From Verrucomicrobiaceae bacterium (lineage in GTDB: Bacteria; Verrucomicrobiota; Verrucomicrobiia; Verrucomicrobiales; Verrucomicrobiaceae), in assembly GCA_016795375.1 (NCBI GenBank), contig JAEUHJ010000126.1:1-34467 (forward strand): a stretch of 34,467 nt of DNA. Direction: 5' to 3'. Of this stretch, positions 8,031 to 16,078 are shown piece by piece. Position numbers and translations under genes: made by a program. The notes beneath the pieces are model-generated. The model had not been told where the DNA came from. It did not search any database and worked only from the letters and a program-made list of their open reading frames with translations. The number at the start of each line of letters is the position of its first letter. Position 1 is the stretch's first letter.

Positions 8031-8606
8031 TCAGACCCCCATGCGCGCCCTCTCCTCATCCAGAGCCTTGATCCACGGCCCGATGAAATGACCGCTGTCA
8101 TGATAAGTGCGCCCCGAATACATGTGCCGGTCGATGACGCAGGGTTCGTTGACGTAGATGCCGCCGCAAATTTCGAGGTCAAACTTGCATTTGGCAACCG
8201 TGGCCATGCGCAGACCTTTGACGATATCGGCCCGGGCGGGGATTTCGACGCCGTGGCAGACGCTGGCGCAGGGCTTCTTGTTTTCCCAGAACCACTTCGT
8301 GATGCGCAGCAGGTCGGCGTCCTCACGAATGTACTCCGGCGCGCGGCCGCCGCTGAAGAAGATGCCAACGTATTCCTCCGGCTTGATGTCCTTGAAAGCG
8401 ATGTCGGCATTGATGCTGTAGCCTTCCCACTCCTTCGTGATGGTCCAGCCGGGCTTCACCTCATGCAGCACCATCTGGTATTTCCGCTTTTCCGGCGCGG
8501 CGACCACAGGTTTGTAACCGCCCTCGATGAGGCGGTAGAATGGATAGAGCGTATCGACGGTCTCGGTGGCGTCGCCGATGATGAGGAGGACTTTGGCTTC
8601 GGGCAT
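8031..8606 (-). CDS. DJ-1/PfpI family protein
   Basis: The 191-residue product is the size of a single-domain DJ-1/PfpI protein. It starts KVLLIIGDATET, has the FSGGRAPEY loop carrying the partner residues, and the nucleophile elbow ASVCHGVE with Cys117. The family includes deglycase/glyoxalase-like enzymes, intracellular peptidase-like proteins and amidases; the fold is clear but the reaction cannot be deduced. No signal peptide is visible, so it is cytoplasmic. The ATG at 8606 gives the conserved N-terminus; a longer frame to 8642 adds 12 unconserved residues and overlaps the upstream gene. It lies 32 nt after the epimerase gene and 21 nt before the cytochrome gene on the same strand. Confidence 0.88.
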   Translation of the reverse strand: MPEAKVLLIIGDATETVDTLYPFYRLIEGGYKPVVAAPEKRKYQMVLHEVKPGWTITKEWEGYSINADIAFKDIKPEEYVGIFFSGGRAPEYIREDADLLRITKWFWENKKPCASVCHGVEIPARADIVKGLRMATVAKCKFDLEICGGIYVNEPCVIDRHMYSGRTYHDSGHFIGPWIKALDEERARMGV

Positions 8607-8638
8607 GAGGTCTGATGCGGTGGAGTTTCGGGATGCTG

Positions 8639-9544
8639 TCAAAGCGTGGCGGCGATCTTGTCGAGATGATTCCTGGCCCGGACGATTTCAGCCGTGGATT
8701 CGGCGGCGGTGGGCATGATCGGGATGCCGCGCGGTGTGGGATGCATGAAAATCTCGGTCGGCCCGTTGAATTTCATCCCCTTGAGCGCCTGGAGCAGCGG
8801 CTTCCAGTCAAGTTTGCCACGTCCTGGCATCTGCTGGAGCTCCTGCTCCTTCGGCAGCGGCTTCATGCAGCCCATGCCGTGTTCCCAGGCATAAAAAAGC
8901 GTCATTTTACGGTCGATGTGCGTGATCATGTCAGCAAGCAATCCCGTGTCCTGCGGCAGGTGATAGGGGGCAAGCGCGATGCCGATGCCCGGCATGCCGC
9001 GAATCTCGTCAGCCAGCCAGAGCAGCGAGTCAGGCGTGTCGATGAGGTTGTTGATGTGATTCTCGATGCCGATGGTGACGCCGTTTTCCGCCGCGAGCGC
9101 GGCATGTGGCCTCATCTTTTCAACAAAGTCCCTCACATTGGATTTCAGTTGTCCCGGCGTGATGTTTTTCCACTCGCCAGCGCCTCCGGTGACGATGAAG
9201 CCGCCGCCGAGTTGTTTCACCAGCCTGATCTCATCCGTGAGTTTGAAGGGACCGAGATCGTAGCGCGTGGTGCCGCCGAAACGAACATCGTTCTCCTTCA
9301 ACATGGCGCCGAACCTCTCCAGGCCGAGCGTGTCGAGCTCCTCCCGCTGGGTGCCGTGTTTCTTCGGCCAGAGTTCGATGGCCGTGGCCCCGCCTTTTTT
9401 GACCTCCGGCAGGATTTCCGCCAGCGGCAGGCTTCCATACATCGAGGATGCGAGCATGTACTCCAGCTTCCACGGCGTCTCCGCCGCCAGAGCGGGAGCG
9501 GCGGCGAGAGCGGGGAGCGATTGGAGGAACTGGCGGCGCTTCAT
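8639..9544 (-). CDS. Sugar phosphate isomerase/epimerase family TIM-barrel protein with Tat-type signal
   Basis: The 301-residue product begins with a twin-arginine leader (KRRQFLQSLPALAAAPALA), suggesting Tat export of a folded protein. The mature part fits the xylose isomerase-like TIM barrel (AP endonuclease family 2): GATAIELWPKKHG, a long helical middle with LVKQLGGGFIVTGG, the metal-ligand strand VTIGIENHINN with acidic and histidine residues, and a C-terminal GPTEIFMHPTPRG strand. Such proteins isomerise or epimerise sugars or keto-sugars and are abundant in PVC genomes. It heads the minus-strand cluster leading to the cytochrome and propeller, which together suggest periplasmic carbohydrate conversion (inference). 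The substrate is unknown. Confidence 0.82.
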   Translation of the reverse strand: MKRRQFLQSLPALAAAPALAAETPWKLEYMLASSMYGSLPLAEILPEVKKGGATAIELWPKKHGTQREELDTLGLERFGAMLKENDVRFGGTTRYDLGPFKLTDEIRLVKQLGGGFIVTGGAGEWKNITPGQLKSNVRDFVEKMRPHAALAAENGVTIGIENHINNLIDTPDSLLWLADEIRGMPGIGIALAPYHLPQDTGLLADMITHIDRKMTLFYAWEHGMGCMKPLPKEQELQQMPGRGKLDWKPLLQALKGMKFNGPTEIFMHPTPRGIPIMPTAAESTAEIVRARNHLDKIAATL

Positions 9545-9621
9545 GATCCGATTAAACGCCGTGATACGCCGCCCTTCATTCAGACTTTGGTTGAACGTCT
9601 TCAGATTTTGCAGCAGGACGG

Positions 9622-10302
9622 TCAGCCCGCCTTCCTCGCCTCATAAAGCGAGGCGATGCCAAACGTCAGCCGTGTGGCGCGCGCGGTTTGGAATCCATTC
9701 GCGCATATCAAAGCCTCCATGTCCCTGCCGGAAGGAAAGCGCTCGATGGAACCGCAGAGATAGACATAGGCCTCACGCTGCCCGGTGATCCAGCCTGCGA
9801 TGCGCGGCATGACGTGCTTCAGGTAGAAAAGATAAAGCTGCCGGACGCCAGGAATGCACGGAATGGAAAAGTCGAGGACGAAAAGCGTTCCGCCAGGACA
9901 CAGCACGCGGCTCATTTGCTGAAGCGCCGCAGACCAGGAGGCCATGTTGCGCAGCCCGAACGCGACGGTGAGCACGTCGAAAACGCCGTCCTGAAACGGC
10001 AGGTTGGTGCCATCCGCCGCGACGAGCTGGTGAAAGCCGCGGGCCTGCGCCTCGCGCATCATCGGCACGGAAAAATCTGCGCCAAGCACCCTGGCCTCCG
10101 GACATGCCTGTTGAACCGCCCGCGCGAGATCTCCGCTGCCGGTGGCGAGGTCGAGGACGCGCCGCGGCTGGAGCTGGGCGATGCGCTTAGCCGTGGTGCG
10201 CCGCCAGAGGCAGTCAATGCCAAGGCTGAGGACATGATTCGCGAGCACATAGCGCGATGCGATTCCCGCGAATGCCTTCCTCACAAATCCTGCGTCCTGC
10301 AT
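9622..10302 (-). CDS. ubiE: Demethylmenaquinone / ubiquinone methyltransferase
   Basis: The 226-residue product matches the UbiE/MenG family end to end: an N-terminal FVRKAFAGIASRY with NHVLSLGIDCLWRR, the SAM-binding VLDLATGSGDLA, the acidic loop GADFS, DVLTVAFGLRNM and VLDFSIP. The enzyme C-methylates the quinone ring in the last step of menaquinone synthesis (and a related step for ubiquinone). In a verrucomicrobium the menaquinone role (menG) is more likely. The ATG at 10302 gives the canonical N-terminus. It lies only 37 bp downstream of the encoded CCA of tRNA-Leu on the same strand, so it may be read from the tRNA promoter. The distance to the next gene downstream is 77 bp. Confidence 0.93.
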   Translation of the reverse strand: MQDAGFVRKAFAGIASRYVLANHVLSLGIDCLWRRTTAKRIAQLQPRRVLDLATGSGDLARAVQQACPEARVLGADFSVPMMREAQARGFHQLVAADGTNLPFQDGVFDVLTVAFGLRNMASWSAALQQMSRVLCPGGTLFVLDFSIPCIPGVRQLYLFYLKHVMPRIAGWITGQREAYVYLCGSIERFPSGRDMEALICANGFQTARATRLTFGIASLYEARKAG

Positions 10303-10339
10303 GATGATCGAAACCGGCCCCCCGGAAAATACCAGGGGG

Positions 10340-10424
10340 TGGTGCTCACGAAAGGACTCGAACCTTCACGATGTTACTCACTAGAACCTGAATCTAGCGC
10401 GTCTACCAATTCCGCCACGTGAGC
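10340..10424 (-). tRNA. tRNA-Leu (anticodon CAG)
   Basis: The minus strand folds into a class II tRNA of 85 nt including an encoded CCA. The acceptor stem GCTCACG/CGTGAGC pairs perfectly over 7 bp and is followed by discriminator A and CCA. The D-arm segment GGAATTGGTAGAC is diagnostic for tRNA-Leu. The anticodon stem CTAGA/TCTAG encloses loop TTCAGGT, giving anticodon CAG, which reads CTG. A variable arm precedes the T-arm with TTCGAGT. Confidence 0.95.
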
Positions 10425-10577
10425 ACGTAGGGGTCGGGGGACCGGGACGCGAGTGTTGACCAAGGCCCGGATTTCTCAAGCAGGAAGTTGGAAGTTTTGA
10501 GAAAAAGAGGAATGTCCGCCCTGCCGTCCTCTCGCCCCCCTTCTTGACGGCATCGCCTTGACCTTCTACCTCCCCCG

Positions 10578-12596
10578 ATGCCCCGCGAATACACGCTGCA
10601 TCACGCGCACGAACCCACCCACCGCATCGACTACAAGGCGGAGCTCAATGAGCAGCAGCACGCCGCTGTCGTGAGTCCGCCGGGGCAGTCGCTCGTCATC
10701 GCGGGCGCGGGATCGGGAAAAACGCGGACGCTGACGTATCGCGTGGCGTGGTTGCTGGACAATGGCATCCAGCCGGAGTCCATCCTGCTGCTCACCTTCA
10801 CGAACAAAGCCGCTCGCGAGATGCTGGAGCGTGTGCAGGCGCTCGTCTCGCTCGACGCCAGCCGCATCTGGGGCGGCACCTTCCACAGCATCGGGAACCG
10901 TCTCCTGCGCTACAACGCGGAACGCCTCGGCTACCGCAAAGGCTTCTCCATCATGGACCGCGAGGACCAGAAGGACCTCCTCGAAACCGTCATCGGCTCC
11001 AGCGGCATCGACACCACGACGTATCGCTTTCCGAAGGCCGAGGTGCTCGGCGACATCTTCTCTCTCGCCGACAACACACTCTGCGACCTGAAGGAGATCA
11101 TCGACACGCGCTATCCCTACTTTGACAAGGTGGCCGAGGGCATTCTCAAGGTGCGAAAGCTCTACCAGGACAAAAAGCGCGAGACAAACAGCTTCGACTT
11201 CGACGACCTGCTCACGCAAACCGTCGCGCTGCTGGAGGAAAACAGCGATTTGCTCGAGCGCTACCGACGCCAGTTCGAGTTCATCCTTGTCGATGAGTAT
11301 CAGGACACGAACAGCCTCCAGTGCCGCATGGTCGAGCTGCTCACCGGCCCGCAGGGAAACCTGATGGTCGTGGGCGATGACGCGCAGAGCATCTACTCCT
11401 GGCGCGGCGCCGATGTGTCGAACATCCTCAACTTCGCCGAGCACTGGCCGCGGGCCCGCACGCACAAGATTGAAGTGAACTACCGCAGCGTGCCCGAGGT
11501 GCTGAACCTCGCCAATGCGGCCATCGCCATGAATCGCGGGCAGATTCCGAAGAACCTCACACCTGCCCGCGAATCACGCGGCATGCTCCCCGCGCTCGTC
11601 GCGCTCGACAATTCCTCCGCGCAGGCCGCCTTCGTCGCGCAGCGCATCCTGGAGCTTCAGGACGAGGGCTGTGACCTCAACGACATCGCCATCCTCTACC
11701 GCGCCCACTTTCACAGCATGGAGATCCAGATGGAGCTCACGCAGCGCGGCATCCCGTTTCAAATCACCAGCGGGCTGCGCTTCTTCGAGCAGGCGCATGT
11801 CAAAGACGTGGCCGCGTTCATGAAGTTCGCCATGAACCGTCAGGACGAGGTCAGCTTCATGCGCATGGTGCGCCTGTGCGACGGCATCGGCAATGTCAGT
11901 GCGATGAAACTCTGGAACGACTGGCTGCAAAGCGATGCCGCCAAGGCCGAGACGATGCCCGCCAGCTTTTCCGAGGTGCTTTTGCCGCTCAAAGTGCCGA
12001 AGAAGGCCAAATCGACGTGGGAGCAGTTCGCCTACACGCTCGACGAGCTGCTCGACAAGGACGGCAAGCCCGTCGCGCCCGCCCTGATGATCCGCAGCAT
12101 CGTCGAAGGCGTGTATGAGGACTACATGAACGCGAAGTTCAAAAACTACGAGCAGCGCCAGCAGGACCTCGAACAGCTCAGCAACTTCAGCGACCGTTTC
12201 ACCGATGCCCTGGAGTTCCTCAGCCAACTTTCCTTGCTCAGCGGTGTCGATACCGACAACAAGCCCGACCAGCAGGCGCAGGACCGCGATGCCGTCACTC
12301 TGACGACCGGTCATCAGGCCAAAGGGCTCGAGTGGAAGGTCGTCTTCGCCGTCTGGCTCGCCGACGGCATGTTCCCCCACAAACGCGCCATCGACGAAGG
12401 CGGCGACACCGCCCTCGAAGAAGAACGCCGCCTCTTCTACGTCACCGTCACCCGCGCCAAGGACGAACTCTACCTCACCTATCCCGTCATCAACCACCAG
12501 GCGAGAGACGGCGACATCATGCTGCGTCCGAGCCGCTTCATCACCGATCTGCCGAAGGATCTCGTCGAAGTGTGGAATGTGAAGAGCGGGTGGTGA
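10578..12596 (+). CDS. UvrD/PcrA-type ATP-dependent DNA helicase
   Basis: The 672-residue product is a superfamily 1A helicase. In order: Q-motif LNEQQHAAV, Walker A GAGSGKT (Lys48), motif Ia LLTFTNKAAREM, TFHSIGNRLLR, Walker B DEYQDTN (Asp239-Glu240), motif III DDAQSIYSWRGA, motif IV VNYRS, motif V TTGHQAKGLEWKVVF and motif VI EERRLFYVTVTRA. It unwinds DNA 3' to 5' in nucleotide-excision or mismatch repair or fork restart. It is shorter than the roughly 720-730 residues of classical PcrA/UvrD, ending soon after domain 2A, so the C-terminal tail that binds RNA polymerase seems absent. The ATG at 10578 follows a 153-bp gap after the divergent tRNA. UvrD, PcrA and Rep cannot be told apart by eye. 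Confidence 0.92.
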   Translation: MPREYTLHHAHEPTHRIDYKAELNEQQHAAVVSPPGQSLVIAGAGSGKTRTLTYRVAWLLDNGIQPESILLLTFTNKAAREMLERVQALVSLDASRIWGGTFHSIGNRLLRYNAERLGYRKGFSIMDREDQKDLLETVIGSSGIDTTTYRFPKAEVLGDIFSLADNTLCDLKEIIDTRYPYFDKVAEGILKVRKLYQDKKRETNSFDFDDLLTQTVALLEENSDLLERYRRQFEFILVDEYQDTNSLQCRMVELLTGPQGNLMVVGDDAQSIYSWRGADVSNILNFAEHWPRARTHKIEVNYRSVPEVLNLANAAIAMNRGQIPKNLTPARESRGMLPALVALDNSSAQAAFVAQRILELQDEGCDLNDIAILYRAHFHSMEIQMELTQRGIPFQITSGLRFFEQAHVKDVAAFMKFAMNRQDEVSFMRMVRLCDGIGNVSAMKLWNDWLQSDAAKAETMPASFSEVLLPLKVPKKAKSTWEQFAYTLDELLDKDGKPVAPALMIRSIVEGVYEDYMNAKFKNYEQRQQDLEQLSNFSDRFTDALEFLSQLSLLSGVDTDNKPDQQAQDRDAVTLTTGHQAKGLEWKVVFAVWLADGMFPHKRAIDEGGDTALEEERRLFYVTVTRAKDELYLTYPVINHQARDGDIMLRPSRFITDLPKDLVEVWNVKSGW

Positions 12597-12660
12597 TGCC
12601 TGTTCATGCTTCTCGCGCCCACCGCTCGCACCATCGTTCGATTCTAACAGCCTCCAGGCT

Positions 12661-14667
12661 TCAAGAAACGCACATCGCCTGCTGCTGCGGCATTCTGGAG
12701 CGGCTGGTGGTGAGGTCGAAGGTGGGTTCGTGGCCCTGGGGCGTTTGCACAGCCTTGGCGAGCGCCTTGCTCAATCCATCGAGCGAGTAGGGCTTCAGCA
12801 TGATATCCACGGGGGGCGGATGTCCCTGGCTGAGGATCATGAACTCATCAGGATCGATGACGAAGCCGCTGCAAACAACGACGGGGACGCAGTTGCCGAC
12901 GGCGCGGAGTTCTTTGAAGGTGTCGCGGCCGGAGAGCTTGGGCATGTAGATGTCGAGCAGGACGGCGTCGATTTTTTCATTGCCTTGCAGAAGGATGTCG
13001 AGCGCCTGCTGCCCGTCGCCAGCCTCAATGACGCGGTAGCCGAGGAAGCCGAGCATGTTCGTGGCAATGGCGCGCACAGGAGCCTCGTCATCGACGACAA
13101 GGACGGTGGTCTGGCCACCGGCGGGAGCGGTGATGGCGGGGCCGCTGTCGGCAGGGACTTCGTCATCCGCCAGCTCCGGGCTGAGCACGCGGGGGAGGAA
13201 CACACGAAACTCACTGCCGCGGCCGATTTCGCTGTCAAACTCGATCCAGCCGCCATGCTCGCGGATGATGTCCTGCGCGGTGGAGAGTCCGAGACCGGTA
13301 CCCTTGCCTTCAGGCTTGGTGGTGAAAAAGGGCTCGAAGACACGGAGCCGGTGCTCCTCGGAGATACCGTGGCCGTTGTCGCGGACGACGAGCATGACGA
13401 AGTCGGAGGTGTCGCCAGCTTTCGCCGGATTGCGGTGCGTGACGTTTTCGACGGCGATCTCAATGACACCTTTGTCGGCGGGGAGGGCGTCGCGGGCGTT
13501 GAGACAGAGGTTGAGCATGACCTGCTCGACCTGGGTGGCGTCCGCGTTGACGTAGGAGGCATCCATGCCGCCGCGCATCTGGATGGTGACGCGCGGATCG
13601 ACGCTGTGCTTGAGGAGGCTTTGCACATCAGCGAGAAGACGCTTGAGGTTGGTGGTCTTGCGCACGGAGACACCAGCGCCACGGCGGGAGTATCCGAGGA
13701 GGGATTTGACGAGCTCGGCGGCGCGCGTGGTGGCATGACTGGCGCTTTGCAGCTTGTCGCGTACACCTGCCTGATTGGAGGCGGGTGTGAGCTCGGCGAG
13801 GGTGAGATTGCCCCGGATGGCAGTGAGAAGGTTGTTGAAGTCATGGGCGATGCCGCCTGCGAGCTGGCCGATGGTGCCCATTTTCTGCGATTCGCGGAGC
13901 CGGGTTTCGAGCACGCGCATTTCGGAGCGGTCCTTCACGATCCAGATGCGACCGACGACTTCTCCGGCGTCGGTGCGCATGGGGCTGGAGCGGAGGGAGA
14001 AGACACGGCCATCCTGGGTGGCCAGCGGAGGCATCTCATCCTGGCCTTCGAGGCTGGATGCCGTTTTTTCGACCCAGACAGTGACGGCGTCTTTTTCCTG
14101 GAAACGTTCCACGAGCGCGTTGAGCAAGCGCGCGGCATCACGGCCGGCGAGCTCCTCGACCGGTTTGCCGAGAAAGTCGTCGAACTTCGCGTTCGAGGCG
14201 ATGATCGCCCCCTGGGCATCGGCCACGAGGACACCTTCGTCGCTGGCGGAGAAGAGTCCCTGGAGGGCGGTGAATGCCTCGCGCAGCAGACGTTCGGCAT
14301 TGAGCAGGCGCTGCGCGGTCTGGCAGGCGTGTTGTTCGGCGGCATTGAGCGCCTGGCGCTGCTTGGCAAAGATCATGTTGATGTCGCAGCGCAGCTTCCA
14401 GAAGTCGGAGGGCAGCCATTCGGCGGACTGGGCATCTGGCGGCACCCCACGCAGGACGGCACTGGTGCCTTTCATGACCGCGCTGGTGGGTTTGAGCAGC
14501 CAGCCGGAGATGAGATATGAGGCCAGGAACACGCCTCCGCCAAGTAGCACCCCGGTGATGCCGAAAAACCAGTCGAGTGAGTGGCCCATCATGCGGGTGG
14601 CCCCCATGGCCGGCAGGAAGCCGAAAAGCCAGAGCGGGAACAAAATGCGCAGTCGCAGGGAGTTCAT
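12661..14667 (-). CDS. Hybrid sensor histidine kinase (TM-PAS-HisKA-HATPase-REC)
   Basis: The 668-residue product has two hydrophobic segments near the N-terminus (about 5-24 and 31-57) with almost no periplasmic loop, a coiled linker, a PAS domain (about 132-248, with [17 protein letters not shown]), a HisKA with H-box [11 protein letters not shown] (His275), and an HATPase with N-box [11 protein letters not shown]1 DNGHGIS and G2 [11 protein letters not shown]-terminal receiver domain (about 521-650) has VVDDE and VLLDIYMP, with Asp572 as phosphoacceptor and LKPYS with the conserved lysine. It autophosphorylates and relays internally to its receiver; the final partner is not in the window. 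It starts 38 nt downstream of the hypothetical coiled-coil gene on the same strand, which could be a partner. Confidence 0.92.
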   Translation of the reverse strand: MNSLRLRILFPLWLFGFLPAMGATRMMGHSLDWFFGITGVLLGGGVFLASYLISGWLLKPTSAVMKGTSAVLRGVPPDAQSAEWLPSDFWKLRCDINMIFAKQRQALNAAEQHACQTAQRLLNAERLLREAFTALQGLFSASDEGVLVADAQGAIIASNAKFDDFLGKPVEELAGRDAARLLNALVERFQEKDAVTVWVEKTASSLEGQDEMPPLATQDGRVFSLRSSPMRTDAGEVVGRIWIVKDRSEMRVLETRLRESQKMGTIGQLAGGIAHDFNNLLTAIRGNLTLAELTPASNQAGVRDKLQSASHATTRAAELVKSLLGYSRRGAGVSVRKTTNLKRLLADVQSLLKHSVDPRVTIQMRGGMDASYVNADATQVEQVMLNLCLNARDALPADKGVIEIAVENVTHRNPAKAGDTSDFVMLVVRDNGHGISEEHRLRVFEPFFTTKPEGKGTGLGLSTAQDIIREHGGWIEFDSEIGRGSEFRVFLPRVLSPELADDEVPADSGPAITAPAGGQTTVLVVDDEAPVRAIATNMLGFLGYRVIEAGDGQQALDILLQGNEKIDAVLLDIYMPKLSGRDTFKELRAVGNCVPVVVCSGFVIDPDEFMILSQGHPPPVDIMLKPYSLDGLSKALAKAVQTPQGHEPTFDLTTSRSRMPQQQAMCVS

Positions 14668-14705
14668 GAGGTGGATGGATGGCGGGTGTTCGGGATGATC
14701 GGGAC

Positions 14706-15287
14706 TTAGCTGACAGGAGTGGAATCGGGACGGCCTGGACGGCTTAAAATGCGCTGCATGCAGTGTTCGACGGCGACGCCGAGGTGATTTTCCAGCCAGG
14801 ACTCGATTTCGCCGCGCAAAGTGGCGAGGCCCGCCTGCATGGAAGGCCCACCTGCGGGAGCACGGGCTTCCAGACGGTCCAGGCGGTCATTCAACGCACT
14901 GACACTCATCGCGACTCCGAAAAGGTCATTGCGCAACTGCTCCATCTGCGCGTTCCATTCACCCGCGCCCCCCTGAAACTGCGGCGGCGCGGCAGGAGCA
15001 AGCGGCATCGTGACCGCCGACATCTGGCCGATCATGCCTTGACTGGTGGATGGCGGGGGTGATGCCCGATCTGGAGCCAGGGAAGGATGGTCACTTCTTG
15101 CGTGTGGCACACCACCCGGCACAGGTGGTGTAAAGTAACTCCCTGGAGTTCTCGACAAAGGCTCGGTGCTAACATGCCCTGGAGCATGGCTCATGACTTT
15201 CACCGCCGCTGAAACCTCGTTGGCCCATGAGGTCATTTCAGCCGTAGAAGCCTGACGCTGTGTGGAGAATGAAAAGGGCAAAGGCAT
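14706..15287 (-). CDS. Hypothetical protein with proline-rich linker and C-terminal coiled coil
   Basis: I do not recognise this 193-residue product. Residues 1-32 include a short helix (AEMTSWANEVSAAVKVM), residues 35-107 are Pro/Ser/Gly-rich and probably disordered, and residues 110-182 contain heptad-like helices (MEQLRNDLFGVAMSVSALND, LATLRGEIESWLENHLG) suggesting a coiled coil. There is no signal peptide or membrane segment. The codon use fits the neighbours and the gene lies 38 nt upstream of the hybrid kinase, so it is probably translated and co-transcribed with it. It could be a structural or scaffolding partner, but this is a guess. The long antisense frames here are short and unconserved, which favours this frame. 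Confidence 0.65.
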   Translation of the reverse strand: MPLPFSFSTQRQASTAEMTSWANEVSAAVKVMSHAPGHVSTEPLSRTPGSYFTPPVPGGVPHARSDHPSLAPDRASPPPSTSQGMIGQMSAVTMPLAPAAPPQFQGGAGEWNAQMEQLRNDLFGVAMSVSALNDRLDRLEARAPAGGPSMQAGLATLRGEIESWLENHLGVAVEHCMQRILSRPGRPDSTPVS

Positions 15288-15581
15288 GCTGCTTGGAATT
15301 TGGCGATTGCTGGAATTTTAGCAAAATTAACGATAATATCCATAATTATTTGAATAAATTTAACGCTATCCTGTCGTGCAGCCTGCTTTTTCAACACTTT
15401 GAAGCACTTCGGCCCTTTCTATTAATCATCTGATATTCAGATGGTTACAGTAATGAAATAACGCTTCTTTTTGAGAAAATTATTCACGGCGCGCTCTTAA
15501 AATCAGCCTGCCGTTTTTGTTTTCTCAACCATGAACCGCCGCCTTGCGCCATCAAAAAGCCATGCCTACCCTCGCAACCAC
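15288..15581. other. AT-rich divergent intergenic region
   Basis: About 290 bp separate the hypothetical gene (minus) from the Fur-family gene (plus). The part from 15300 to 15490 is far more AT-rich than its surroundings, with runs such as GATAATATCCATAATTATT. It must hold both promoters, though I found no -35/-10 pair with good spacing. A perfect 17-bp palindrome lies at 15427-15443. No coding frame in it is convincing. Confidence 0.6.
15427..15443. promoter_or_regulatory. Candidate operator: perfect 7-3-7 inverted repeat
   Basis: The sequence CATCTGA-TAT-TCAGATG is a perfect inverted repeat in the AT-rich region between two divergent genes, 138 bp before the preferred Fur-family start. 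Its size suits a dimeric regulator. It does not match the classical Fur box, so autoregulation by the neighbouring Fur-family protein is only a possibility. Confidence 0.45.
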
Positions 15582-16064
15582 ATGGACGAACGCATCACCC
15601 AACGCCTAGACGCTCATTTAGCCAGCCAAGGACTACGCCGAACCAAACAGCGGGATGTCATTGTCGAGGCGGCCTTCGCGACGGACGATCACTTCAAGGC
15701 GGAGGAACTGCTGGAAAAAGCCCGCAAAATCGACAGCACCGTTTCGCGGGCGACGGTTTACCGCACCCTGACGCTGCTGGTTGAATGCGGTCTGCTGCGG
15801 GAGGTCGATCTGGGGCGCGACCAGACATACTACGATCCCAATTTCCTCGACAAACCTCAGCACAACCACCTTATCTGCCTGGACTGTGACCGCGTCGTGG
15901 AGTTTGAGGACGAGCACACCGCGTTGCTGCATGACTGCATCACACGCCGACTCGGTTTCCAGCCGAGCGTGAAAAGCATGCGCATCGAGGCACACTGCGA
16001 CGAGCTGCTCCGGCTCGGCAAATGCAAACATCGCGATGCCGCCCAGGTGGCGGCGTCAGTCTGA
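15582..16064 (+). CDS. Fur family transcriptional regulator
   Basis: The 160-residue product (from the ATG at 15582) has the Fur layout: a winged helix with RRTKQRDVIVEAAF and the recognition segment VSRATVYRTLTLLVECGLLREV, then the metal-binding and dimerisation domain with HNHLICLDCDRVVEF. Cys99 and Cys102 form the first structural zinc pair; Cys139 and Cys148 near the C-terminus probably complete it, with wider spacing than the usual CXXC or CX4C. These proteins sense Fe, Zn, Mn or peroxide and repress metal or oxidative-stress genes. Which metal is sensed cannot be read from the sequence. An in-frame ATG at 15531 would add 17 unconserved residues and neither start has a clear ribosome site. 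The stop lies 14 nt before the convergent nagB-like stop. Confidence 0.9.
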   Translation: MDERITQRLDAHLASQGLRRTKQRDVIVEAAFATDDHFKAEELLEKARKIDSTVSRATVYRTLTLLVECGLLREVDLGRDQTYYDPNFLDKPQHNHLICLDCDRVVEFEDEHTALLHDCITRRLGFQPSVKSMRIEAHCDELLRLGKCKHRDAAQVAASV

Positions 16065-16078
16065 CCCGCCGCCAGCCG

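Noticed and set aside
11574..12497. 307-codon frame antisense to the helicase
   Set aside because: The helicase motifs are intact and ordered on the plus strand. The antisense frame is compositional.
12640..12662. AGCCT-CC-AGGCT between the helicase and hybrid kinase as a terminator
   Set aside because: The loop has only two bases and no T-run follows on either strand.
12730..14520. 596-codon open frame antisense to the hybrid kinase
   Set aside because: It is a shadow of GC-rich coding sequence. The translation has no recognisable domain, whereas the minus strand has complete kinase and receiver motifs.
15320..15345. GATAATATCCATAATTATT as a Fur box
   Set aside because: The half-sites are 7 nt apart rather than in the 7-1-7 or 6-1-6 arrangement, and such AT-rich words are expected by chance in this region.
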